Source: Fodinibacter sp963763015 (GTDB lineage Bacteria; Actinomycetota; Actinomycetes; Actinomycetales; Dermatophilaceae). Taken from it: DNA of 64,000 bases. Each line of letters starts with the position of its first letter. The stretch's first letter is position 1. The notes beneath the pieces were generated by a model. The model had not been told where the DNA came from, made no database searches, and saw only the letters and a program-made list of their open reading frames with translations. Made by a program: the position numbers and the translations under genes. The stretch is from positions 248,001 to 312,000 of the forward strand of contig CAVXML010000006.1 in NCBI GenBank assembly GCA_963763015.1, read 5' to 3'. Positions 58,201 to 64,000 of this stretch are shown here, in pieces.

Positions 58201-58962
58201 GGGGTGCGACGCGTTGTCGACTCGGATGCTGTAGCCGTCGTCGAGGAGGAGCCGGGCGTTGTTGTTCGCGGCGGTGACGTCGGTCGCAGCCTTCGTACCC
58301 GGTGCGGCGGTCTCGAACGCCTCGACCGGCATCGTGCTGCCGGCGCTCGTCCAGAGCTCACCGAAGGTCTGCAGGTTGTGGCTGGAGACGACCTTGTACG
58401 TCCCCGAGGGACGCACGAGCATGCCCTCGAACGCTTCCCGCGAGGCCCCGAGCACGGTGGCGGGCAGCGGGGTCACCGTGGGGACGCCGGCGGCGGCCTG
58501 CACGAGCTCGACCGAACCGACGGCCGTTGCGCTGATCTGCGTCGCACCGCTGAACTCGCCGGCTCTGCCGGTCACCGTGACCCTGTCCCCGATGGCAACG
58601 CCTGCTGCGGGGTTGTTTGATAGGAACACGAAGACACCGTCGGACGCGCCTGGTGTGGCATCCGTCGACCCGCCCGAACCGGCGGTCTGGACGTAGAGAC
58701 CTCGGTAGCCACCGGTCCGGTGGTCACCGGTGACGATGCCCTCGACCGTGACAGTCACGCCGCTCAGCGGCGTCGCCGCGCCGGTGCCCTGGACCTGGGC
58801 GATCGTGTGGGTGACCTCGGCCGCCTGCGCCGGAGCGCTGCCGAGAAGTGAGATGCCGACGGCGGATGCCGTGGCCAGGGCTGTCGCTGCGGCGAACCGC
58901 CCGCGCGCCCGGCGTCGGACCGTCGCGGTTGCGGGTCCGACACCGTGGGGACGAAGGTGCAT
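55228..58962 (-). CDS. Secreted ExeM/NucH-type endonuclease fused to a 5'-nucleotidase
   Basis: A 1244-residue exported enzyme. Signal peptide ends near APAQAAEV (residue 48). An OB-fold-like region follows, then an exonuclease-endonuclease-phosphatase domain: LTVAAFNVLNYF (about residue 330), DVVALQEIEN, GNHFKSKG, VGDFNSYAKEDP, SDHDPILVG. Next a metallophosphatase: VNDFHGRIE (about 646), GDMIGAS, GNHEFDQG, SGHTHLAYN (about 858), then the UshA-type C-terminal domain GGESTLGNLVAD and a beta-sandwich end. It could cut extracellular DNA and dephosphorylate the nucleotides. RBS GAGGAGA precedes ATG 58962. No sortase motif, so probably released. Confidence 0.9.
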   Translation of the reverse strand: MHLRPHGVGPATATVRRRARGRFAAATALATASAVGISLLGSAPAQAAEVTHTIAQVQGTGAATPLSGVTVTVEGIVTGDHRTGGYRGLYVQTAGSGGSTDATPGASDGVFVFLSNNPAAGVAIGDRVTVTGRAGEFSGATQISATAVGSVELVQAAAGVPTVTPLPATVLGASREAFEGMLVRPSGTYKVVSSHNLQTFGELWTSAGSTMPVEAFETAAPGTKAATDVTAANNNARLLLDDGYSIRVDNASHPGDQPYFTKDVVVRNGDVVNFPAGGSLLSYDFNNWRLQPPTPVNDASTADLKPTFTTVNADKVVVGNPRPASAPAVGGDLTVAAFNVLNYFTTLSEDNPDARGAETAEEFAIQESKIVTAINGLDADVVALQEIENSVKLGEAPDEALATLVKALNKAAGSTVWDYVRTPAALHDPAITDVIMNAIIYKPAVVKPSGEALTVIDESVWDIAREPIAQTFKFGKQFVTVVGNHFKSKGNNPADTTPEPNQDPYNGERVEQAQSLLAFANSISDGRKNAVYLVGDFNSYAKEDPIKVFTDAGWSDLLPSRGSSQYTYTFDGELGSLDHVIASPAANDRVTKAAVWSINSPEWSGREYWGPAAEPGTPFRSSDHDPILVGVSAEQVPATVDIDLVTVNDFHGRIEQSAPSGGIAALSSAVKQIRAANPNTVFAAAGDMIGASTFTSFIQQDVPTIEALNAAGLDVSAVGNHEFDQGFTDLTDRVMPLALWDYLGANVYEKGTTIPALPEYYTETFDGVTIGFVGAVTDELPSLVSPDGIKDIEVGPPVEAANRVANQLSDGKKANGEADIVVLLVHEGAVDTKPETATDESTRFGKIVNGANDNVDAIVSGHTHLAYNHVIDGRPVISSGQYGERFSRMDITVDRVTKKFTMKNEILPLMNGAAAIYPDDPTVAPIVADAVAVANELGSVVLGEATGDFGRAVASNPVGATSFPENRGGESTLGNLVADVQLWSLEQDGTRDVDIAFMNPGGLRADLAGGEVTYREAADVQPFANTLVTLELTGAQVKQVLEEQWQPSGASRPFLKLGVNKELTYTYDPTAPVGSRITEILLGGQPVLPTTTYSVGANSFLAAGGDNFLTLASGKNKADSGKIDLESMVDYFAEFGTITPDVKQRAVGVDVQGDGTYAPGESVTVNLSSLDFSRTEPAAGTVVVSHGGQTLATATVDRAFTPTVDEIGKATVTFTVPAGLSGVQRFDISVPSTGTTSSFTLTVG

Positions 58963-59396
58963 TCGGTGGTCTCCTCGAAAGTGGTGGCGCCGGGGACTGC
59001 GGTGACAGGGCCGGCGGGGGAGGACTCGTCACGGACGTCGGACGAGACGGGATGAGCGTAGGTCGCGAGATGCGCGAGAGCGACCCGGGGAGCAACTGTT
59101 CACTCAGCAGCCTCTGGGCCGACGCCGACAGGGGTCACCCGAGCCTCCGATTAGGGACCCGGCGCAGCCGTTCCCTAGACTGGACCCACGACCGGTCTCG
59201 GCCGGTCGAATTCGCGTGTCCTTCTCCTGCTCCCTCCGGGGACGCAGGGCACACCACGGCAGTGGCGGATCCGCTCCTTCGCGAGCACGGCATCCGTCCG
59301 GGGTGTGGCCGGGCACCAGGCAGGTGGACGACGACCCTCCAGCAGGAGGAATGCGCCGCCGACGGAACTGACAACCACAGAGCAAGGAGAACGGCC
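58963..59396 (+). promoter_or_regulatory. Divergent region with rpsB promoter and long leader
   Basis: No gene. TTAGGG (59151-59156), 18 bases, TAGACT (59175-59180) is a likely rpsB promoter, giving a leader of about 215 bases. In it CGACCGG (59189-59195) and CCGGTCG (59202-59208) form a hairpin. The left part must hold the promoter of the minus-strand nuclease gene; I see no clear boxes there. Confidence 0.5.
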
Positions 59397-60518
59397 ATGG
59401 CCGTCGTCACGATGCGCCAGCTCCTCGAGAGCGGCGTCCACTTCGGGCACCAGACCCGACGGTGGAACCCGAAGATGAAGCGCTTCATCATGACCGAGCG
59501 CAACGGGATCTACATCATCGACCTGCAGCAGTCGGTGACCTACATCAACAACGCGTACGAGTTCGTCAAGGAGACCGTCGCCCACGGCGGCACGATCCTG
59601 TTCGTCGGCACCAAGCGCCAGGCGCAGGAGCCGATCGCCGAGCAGGCGACCCGGGTCGGGATGCCGTACGTCAACCACCGCTGGCTCGGTGGCATGCTCA
59701 CCAACTTCCAGACGATCTCCAAGCGGCTCACCCGCCTCAAGGAGCTCGAGGAGCTCGACTTCGACGACGTGGCCGGCTCGGGCTACACGAAGAAGGAGCT
59801 GCTCATCTTCAAGCGGGAGAAGGACAAGCTCGAGCGCACCCTGGGCGGCATCCGCACCATGGGCCGCGTCCCTTCGGCCGTCTGGATCGTCGACACCAAG
59901 AAGGAGCACCTCGCGGTCGACGAGGCCCGCAAGCTCGGCCTGCCCGTCATCGCGATCCTCGACACGAACTGCGACCCCGACGAGGTCGACTACAAGATCC
60001 CCGGCAACGACGACGCGATCCGCTCCGTCACGCTGCTGACCCGGGTCATCGCGGATGCCGTCGCCGACGGCCTGATGGCCCGCTCCGGCGGGGCGTCGGC
60101 CGAGGGCGAGGAGGCCGTCGCGGGTGACGAGCCGCTGCCCGAGTGGGAGCGCGAGCTGCTCGCCGGCGCCGCCGCCGAGACGGCGGAGCAGGTGGCTCCC
60201 GAGGCCGGCGACACCGCCGCGGCTCCGGCGCCTGAGGCCGCCGAGGCTGCACCGGTCGCGGTCGTGGAGACCCCGGCTCCCGAGGTCGCCGAGGCCATTG
60301 CCGAGGACACCCCTGCCGCCCCAGCTGCCGAGGCTCCGGTCGAGGAGGCCACCCAGGCTCCCGCTGCCGAGGCTCTCGCCGCGCAGGCCCCGGTCGAGGA
60401 GACCCTCGAGGCTCCCGTCGCGGAGGTCCTCGACGCCCCGGTCGCCGAGGCCCTCGAGGCCGAGGTCGCCGAGGCGGCCCCGGAGTCGGAGCCGGCCCCG
60501 GTGGCCGAGAAGGCCTGA
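59397..60518 (+). CDS. rpsB: 30S ribosomal protein S2 with long acidic tail
   Basis: S2 completes the small subunit and is needed for S1-type binding. Residues 1-230 are the S2 fold: VVTMRQLLESGVHFGHQTRRWNPKM, YVNHRWLGGMLTNFQTI and IPGNDDAIRSV. Residues about 265-373 are an Ala/Pro/Glu/Val repeat-rich acidic tail, longer than in most bacteria. ATG 59397 follows AAGGAGA by six bases. tsf follows 51 bases later, the classic rpsB-tsf pair. Confidence 0.95.
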   Translation: MAVVTMRQLLESGVHFGHQTRRWNPKMKRFIMTERNGIYIIDLQQSVTYINNAYEFVKETVAHGGTILFVGTKRQAQEPIAEQATRVGMPYVNHRWLGGMLTNFQTISKRLTRLKELEELDFDDVAGSGYTKKELLIFKREKDKLERTLGGIRTMGRVPSAVWIVDTKKEHLAVDEARKLGLPVIAILDTNCDPDEVDYKIPGNDDAIRSVTLLTRVIADAVADGLMARSGGASAEGEEAVAGDEPLPEWERELLAGAAAETAEQVAPEAGDTAAAPAPEAAEAAPVAVVETPAPEVAEAIAEDTPAAPAAEAPVEEATQAPAAEALAAQAPVEETLEAPVAEVLDAPVAEALEAEVAEAAPESEPAPVAEKA

Positions 60519-60569
60519 CCGTCCTCGCGTTCCTGTCCACCCGCACACCAGAAAGAGCGACCACACACC

Positions 60570-61400
60570 ATGGCGAACTACACCGCCGCTGACATCAAGG
60601 CGCTGCGCGAGAAGACCGCGGCCGGGATGATGGACGTCAAGAAGGCACTCGACGAGGCCGACGGCGACATGGCGCAGGCCGAGGAGCTGCTGCGCGTCAA
60701 GGGCCTGAAGGGCGTGACCAAGCGGGAGGGCCGCACGGCATCCAACGGCCTGGTCACCGCGCAGGCCGGCGCCGGCGAGGGCACCCTGGTCGAGGTGCTC
60801 TGCGAGACCGACTTCGTCGCGAAGGGCGAGCGCTTCGGCGCCCTGGCGCAGCAGGTGCTGACCCAGGCGGTCGCCACCAGGGCCGGCGACGCCGACGCGC
60901 TGCTCACCTCGACGCTTCCGGAGGGCAAGTCCGTCAAGGAGCTGCTCGACGAGGCCAACGCCACCATCGGCGAGAAGATCGAGGTCAAGCGCGTGGCCCG
61001 CCTCGAGGGCGAGCACGTCGTGTCCTACCTGCACAAGACCAGCCCCGACCTGCCCGCGCAGATCGGGGTGCTCGTGGCGACCGCCGGTGGCGACGAGCAG
61101 ACGGCCCGTGACGTCGCGATGCACATCGCCGCGTTCAGCCCGAGCGTGCTCACCCGCGACGACGTCGACACCGAGACCGTGGAGAACGAGCGTCGCCTCG
61201 CCGAGGCCACGGCCAAGGAGGAGGGCAAGCCCGAGGCCGCCCTGCCCAGGATCGTCGAGGGCCGGGTCAACGGCTACTTCAAGGAGAACGTCCTGCTCGA
61301 GCAGCCGTTCGCGAAGGAGCCCAAGAAGACCGTCGACAAGGTGCTCCAGGAGGCCGGGGCCCGCGCCACCGGGTTCGCCCGCTACCGCGTCGGCGGCTGA
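60570..61400 (+). CDS. tsf: Elongation factor Ts
   Basis: EF-Ts recharges EF-Tu by releasing GDP. The 276-residue protein begins ANYTAADIKALREKTAAGMMD and has VEVLCETDFVAKGERF, the TDFV motif contacting EF-Tu. Normal length. Followed by a strong terminator. Confidence 0.96.
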   Translation: MANYTAADIKALREKTAAGMMDVKKALDEADGDMAQAEELLRVKGLKGVTKREGRTASNGLVTAQAGAGEGTLVEVLCETDFVAKGERFGALAQQVLTQAVATRAGDADALLTSTLPEGKSVKELLDEANATIGEKIEVKRVARLEGEHVVSYLHKTSPDLPAQIGVLVATAGGDEQTARDVAMHIAAFSPSVLTRDDVDTETVENERRLAEATAKEEGKPEAALPRIVEGRVNGYFKENVLLEQPFAKEPKKTVDKVLQEAGARATGFARYRVGG

Positions 61401-61427
61401 TCTCCCGACCCGTCGGTGCACCGACCG

Positions 61428-61465
61428 GATGCCGTCCGCTCACCTCCACGTGAGCGGGCGGCATC
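61428..61465 (+). terminator. Strong hairpin terminator after tsf
   Basis: Arms 61428-61443 and 61450-61465 pair over 16 positions, one U-G, loop CTCCAC. It begins with GATGCCG. Confidence 0.8.
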
Positions 61466-61512
61466 GCGCTGTCCGCGGCCGCGACCGAGGGGTCCGGGGG
61501 GCATACTGGCGC

Positions 61513-61716
61513 ATGGAGGTGGTTTCCGTGTCCATCGAGGAGCACGACGAGCAGGGCGCCGGTACGCGCTCCGACCTCGAGGAGCGGGTGCACCTCGACC
61601 TGCCCCGGATCCGCCCCGAGGACATGGTCACCACCCAGGAGGTCGTGCCGGCCCGCGACCCGGAGGCCGGTCGCAACACGGACATGGAGTTCATGACCCG
61701 CAACGCCGGCTGGTGA
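61513..61716 (+). CDS. Small hypothetical protein between tsf and pyrH
   Basis: A 67-residue acidic soluble protein: EEHDEQGAGTRSDLEERVHLDLPRI and TTQEVVPARDPEAGRNTDMEFM. No membrane helix. ATG 61513 has CATACT five bases upstream; GTG 61528 has GGAGGTGG five bases upstream and would give 62 residues. Family not recognised. Confidence 0.55.
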   Translation: MEVVSVSIEEHDEQGAGTRSDLEERVHLDLPRIRPEDMVTTQEVVPARDPEAGRNTDMEFMTRNAGW

Positions 61717-61825
61717 CGGTGCCTCCCAGGCCGTGACCGGCAGGCGGGTCAGGACTCTTGTTCGGACTGCGGGGCCCCCTGTGCAAGGATTCGGTGACCG
61801 CCGAGAACACCGCCGAGGAGGCCCC

Positions 61826-62584
61826 GTGACCACCCATGCCCTCACCGAGGAAGCACCGACGTCCGAGGTGCGGCGCTCGAGCCGTCGGGTGCTCCTCAAG
61901 CTCTCGGGCGAGGTCTTCGGCGGGGGCCGGGTGGGGGTCGACCCGGACGTCGTCCGGGCGATCGCGCAGCAGATCGCGGTCGCCGTGCGCGAGGGCGTCC
62001 AGGTGGCCGTCGTCGTGGGCGGAGGCAACTTCTTCCGGGGAGCCGAGCTGGAGCAGAAGGGGATGGAGCGGTCCCGGGCGGACTACATGGGCATGCTCGG
62101 CACCGTGATGAACTGCCTCGCCCTCCAGGACTTCCTCGAGAAGGAGGGCATCGACACGCGGGTGCAGACCGCGATCGCGATGGGCCAGGTCGCCGAGCCG
62201 TACATCCCGCGCCGCGCCATCCGCCACCTCGAGAAGGGGCGAGTCGTGATCTTCGGCGCCGGTGCCGGGATGCCGTACTTCTCCACCGACACGGTGAGCG
62301 CGCAGCGGGCGCTGGAGTGCAAGTGCGACGCCGTGCTGATGTCCAAGAACGGGGTCGACGGGGTGTACGACGCCGACCCCCGGACCACGCCGCACGCCCG
62401 CAAGCTCGACCGGGTGACATTCTCGGAGGCGCTGCGCACCAACCTGCGGGTCGTCGACGCCGCGGCGTTCAGCCTGTGCATGGAGAACCGCCTGCCCATG
62501 GTGGTGTTCGGGATGGAGGGGGACGGCAACATCACCCGCGCGCTGCGGGGTGACCCGATCGGCACCCTGGTCTCCGCGGGGTGA
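61826..62584 (+). CDS. pyrH: UMP kinase
   Basis: PyrH phosphorylates UMP to UDP, feeding RNA and peptidoglycan precursors. The 252-residue protein has RVLLKLSGEVFGG, AVVVGGGNFFRGAEL, the allosteric/UMP region ADYMGMLGTVMNCLALQ and VFGAGAGMPYFSTD-type loop. GTG 61826 follows GAGGAGG. frr follows 79 bases later, the standard pyrH-frr order. Confidence 0.95.
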   Translation: MTTHALTEEAPTSEVRRSSRRVLLKLSGEVFGGGRVGVDPDVVRAIAQQIAVAVREGVQVAVVVGGGNFFRGAELEQKGMERSRADYMGMLGTVMNCLALQDFLEKEGIDTRVQTAIAMGQVAEPYIPRRAIRHLEKGRVVIFGAGAGMPYFSTDTVSAQRALECKCDAVLMSKNGVDGVYDADPRTTPHARKLDRVTFSEALRTNLRVVDAAAFSLCMENRLPMVVFGMEGDGNITRALRGDPIGTLVSAG

Positions 62585-62663
62585 GCACCGCTGGACCCGT
62601 CTTTGACACACTGGACCAGACACGCCACGTGAGCGTGCGGCAGACCGAAGGAGATCCGCCCCC

Positions 62664-63221
62664 ATGATCGACGAGACCTTGTTCGAGGCCGAGGAGAAGA
62701 TGGAGAAGGCCGTCGAGGTCGCGAAGGAGGACTTCGCGGGCATCCGCACCGGCCGGGCGCACCCTGGCATGTTCCAGAAGCTGCTCGTGGACTACTACGG
62801 CGCCCCGACCCCCCTTCAGCAGCTCGCCTCGTTCCAGAACCCCGAGGCCCGCACGATCATCATCAGCCCCTTCGACAAGAGCTCGATGCACGCCATCGAG
62901 AAGGCCATCCAGCAGGCGGACCTCGGCATCAACCCGAGCAACGACGGGAACATCATCCGCTGCGTCATGCCGCAGCTCACCGAGGAGCGCCGTCGTGAGT
63001 ACGTCAAGATGGCGCACCACCAGGCGGAGGAGGCCAAGGTCTCGGTCCGCAACATCCGCCGCCACGCCAAGACGACACTCGAGAAGCTCGTCAAGGACGG
63101 CGAGGTCGGCGAGGACGAGGGAACCCGCGCCGAGAAGGAGCTGGAGGCCGTCACCAAGCGGCACGTCGACCAGATCGACGACCTGCTCAAGCACAAGGAA
63201 GCCGAGCTCCTCGAGGTCTGA
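62664..63221 (+). CDS. frr: Ribosome recycling factor
   Basis: RRF with EF-G splits post-termination ribosomes. The 185-residue protein has the three-helix bundle: AEEKMEKAVEVAKEDFAGIRTGRAHP, then LLVDYYGAPTPLQQLASF and ERRREYVKMAHHQAEEAKVSVRNIRR. ATG 62664 follows AAGGAG by nine bases. cdsA starts 14 bases after the stop. Confidence 0.96.
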   Translation: MIDETLFEAEEKMEKAVEVAKEDFAGIRTGRAHPGMFQKLLVDYYGAPTPLQQLASFQNPEARTIIISPFDKSSMHAIEKAIQQADLGINPSNDGNIIRCVMPQLTEERRREYVKMAHHQAEEAKVSVRNIRRHAKTTLEKLVKDGEVGEDEGTRAEKELEAVTKRHVDQIDDLLKHKEAELLEV

Positions 63222-63235
63222 CCTCGCCGCCGACC

Positions 63236-64000
63236 ATGACCGACGCCCAGTCCGAGACCACGCCGAAGGCCGCCCCGACCGCTGGTGATGCCACCGGGCT
63301 CCCGGCCCCGCGGGCCGACGCGGCCGACCACCCGACCTCTGTGACCCGGAGGGGCACCGCAGCCCCCAAGGCGGGCCGGGACCTGCGTGCCGCCGTGGGC
63401 GTCGGGCTGCTCCTGGCCGGGCTGGTCATCGGGACCCTCGTCTACGACGCCCGGGCGTTCCTCGTCGTCGTCGTGGTCGCGGTCGCCTACGGCGCCTGGG
63501 AGCTGCGCCGGGCCATCGCCACGAAGGGGATCGTCATCCCCCTCGTTCCCCTCATGCTCGGGACCGCCGGGATGTTGGTCTCCGCATACCTCCGGGGAGC
63601 GGAGGCCCTGGTCGTCACCTTCGGCCTGACCATGGTCGGCCTGCTCGTCTGGCGGGTCGCGGACGGCCTCGCAGGTGCAGCCCGGGATCTCAGCGCCTCG
63701 GCGCTCGTCGCCTTCTACCCGGTCTTCCTCGGCGGGTTCGCCTCGCTCATGCTGGCAGCGCCCGACGGGCGGCAGCGCATCGTCGTCTTCATCCTCGTGA
63801 CCGTGTTCTCCGACATCGGCGGCTATGCGGTCGGCGTGCGCTTCGGCCGGCGCCCCATGGCACCGTCGCTCAGTCCCAAGAAGTCCTGGGAGGGCTTCAC
63901 CGGGTCGGTCGTGGCGTGTGCGCTGACCGGAGCGATCTCCATGCCGCTGCTCCTGGGCGGGCTCTGGTGGGAGGGAGCCGTGCTCGGAGCCGTCGCTGCC
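63236..64000 (+). CDS. cdsA: Phosphatidate cytidylyltransferase, 5' part
   Basis: CdsA makes CDP-diacylglycerol, the branch point of phospholipids. From ATG 63236 a polar N-terminus of about 55 residues precedes several hydrophobic helices. DIGGYAVGVRFGRRP and the signature start SPKKSWEGFTGS (about residue 215) are visible. The frame is open to the window edge, so the C-terminus is missing. Fits the conserved pyrH-frr-cdsA order. Confidence 0.92.
   Translation, partial: MTDAQSETTPKAAPTAGDATGLPAPRADAADHPTSVTRRGTAAPKAGRDLRAAVGVGLLLAGLVIGTLVYDARAFLVVVVVAVAYGAWELRRAIATKGIVIPLVPLMLGTAGMLVSAYLRGAEALVVTFGLTMVGLLVWRVADGLAGAARDLSASALVAFYPVFLGGFASLMLAAPDGRQRIVVFILVTVFSDIGGYAVGVRFGRRPMAPSLSPKKSWEGFTGSVVACALTGAISMPLLLGGLWWEGAVLGAVAA

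Noticed and set aside
1..64000. CRISPR arrays, tRNA or rRNA genes, complete insertion sequences
   Set aside because: None seen on either strand; the only repeats are those listed.

Overview
The window is a very GC-rich, densely coding bacterial chromosome segment. Gene order, Asp/Glu/Ala-rich proteins, C-rich zinc-type L28 and L32, DUF2469, an Ala/Pro/Glu tail on S2 and S16, and many GTG starts preceded directly by a TANNNT -10 box all point to a high-GC actinobacterium. The order thiL-rpmB-DAK-recG-rsmD-coaD and rnc-mutM-smc-ftsY-amtB-glnK-glnD-ffh-rpsP-rimM-trmD-rplS-lepB-rnhB-yraN-comM-dprA-xerC-rpsB-tsf-pyrH-frr-cdsA suggests Micrococcales, perhaps Intrasporangiaceae. The family is an inference from memory, not from a search.

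Layout. Positions 1-12.3 kb hold an AsnC-type fragment, thiL, rpmB, a DhaL/FakA-like kinase subunit, recG, an RsmD-hemerythrin fusion, coaD, a cell-envelope acyltransferase, DUF177, rpmF, rnc and mutM. Positions 12.3-22.9 kb hold a flavin oxidase, acyP, chorismate mutase, smc, a first lepB, a frameshifted M13 peptidase and ftsY. Positions 22.9-27.9 kb are an accessory block: two paralogous SigE-family sigma/anti-sigma-like pairs flank a lipoprotein serine hydrolase, and four near-identical ECF-type promoters are spread over it. Positions 28-32.2 kb are the nitrogen module amtB-glnK-glnD. At 32.3-36.5 kb ffh and an alpha/beta hydrolase gene, apparently once overlapping, are separated by a 1.7-kb island bounded by a 24-bp duplication of the ffh 3' end. 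Positions 36.5-42.6 kb hold an amidohydrolase, a sulfate ABC operon with a 21-bp palindromic operator, and an Rrf2 regulator. Positions 42.7-52.8 kb are the translation, secretion and DNA-uptake block (rpsP, khpA, rimM, trmD-GNAT, rplS, dead and live lepB, rnhB, DUF2469, yraN, comM, dprA, xerC). Positions 52.9-59 kb are minus-strand M23 peptidase, aminotransferase and a giant nuclease/5'-nucleotidase. Positions 59.4-64 kb are rpsB, tsf, pyrH, frr and the start of cdsA.

How the genes work together. Most genes are housekeeping: ribosome parts and maturation (rpmB, rpmF, rpsP, rplS, rpsB, rimM, trmD, rsmD, rnc, tsf, frr), SRP targeting plus signal-peptide cleavage (ffh, ftsY, three lepB-type genes), and nitrogen sensing (amtB-glnK-glnD). 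The unusual points are the 1.7-kb island at ffh, the duplicated ECF module with shared promoters, two copies of an 83-84-bp element with 17-20-bp perfect terminal inverted repeats, two enzyme fusions (RsmD-HHE, TrmD-GNAT), a signal-peptidase paralogue lacking both catalytic residues, a one-base frameshift in an M13 peptidase, and strong over-use of the octamer GGATGCCG with otherwise rare codons. I saw no tRNA, rRNA or CRISPR array.
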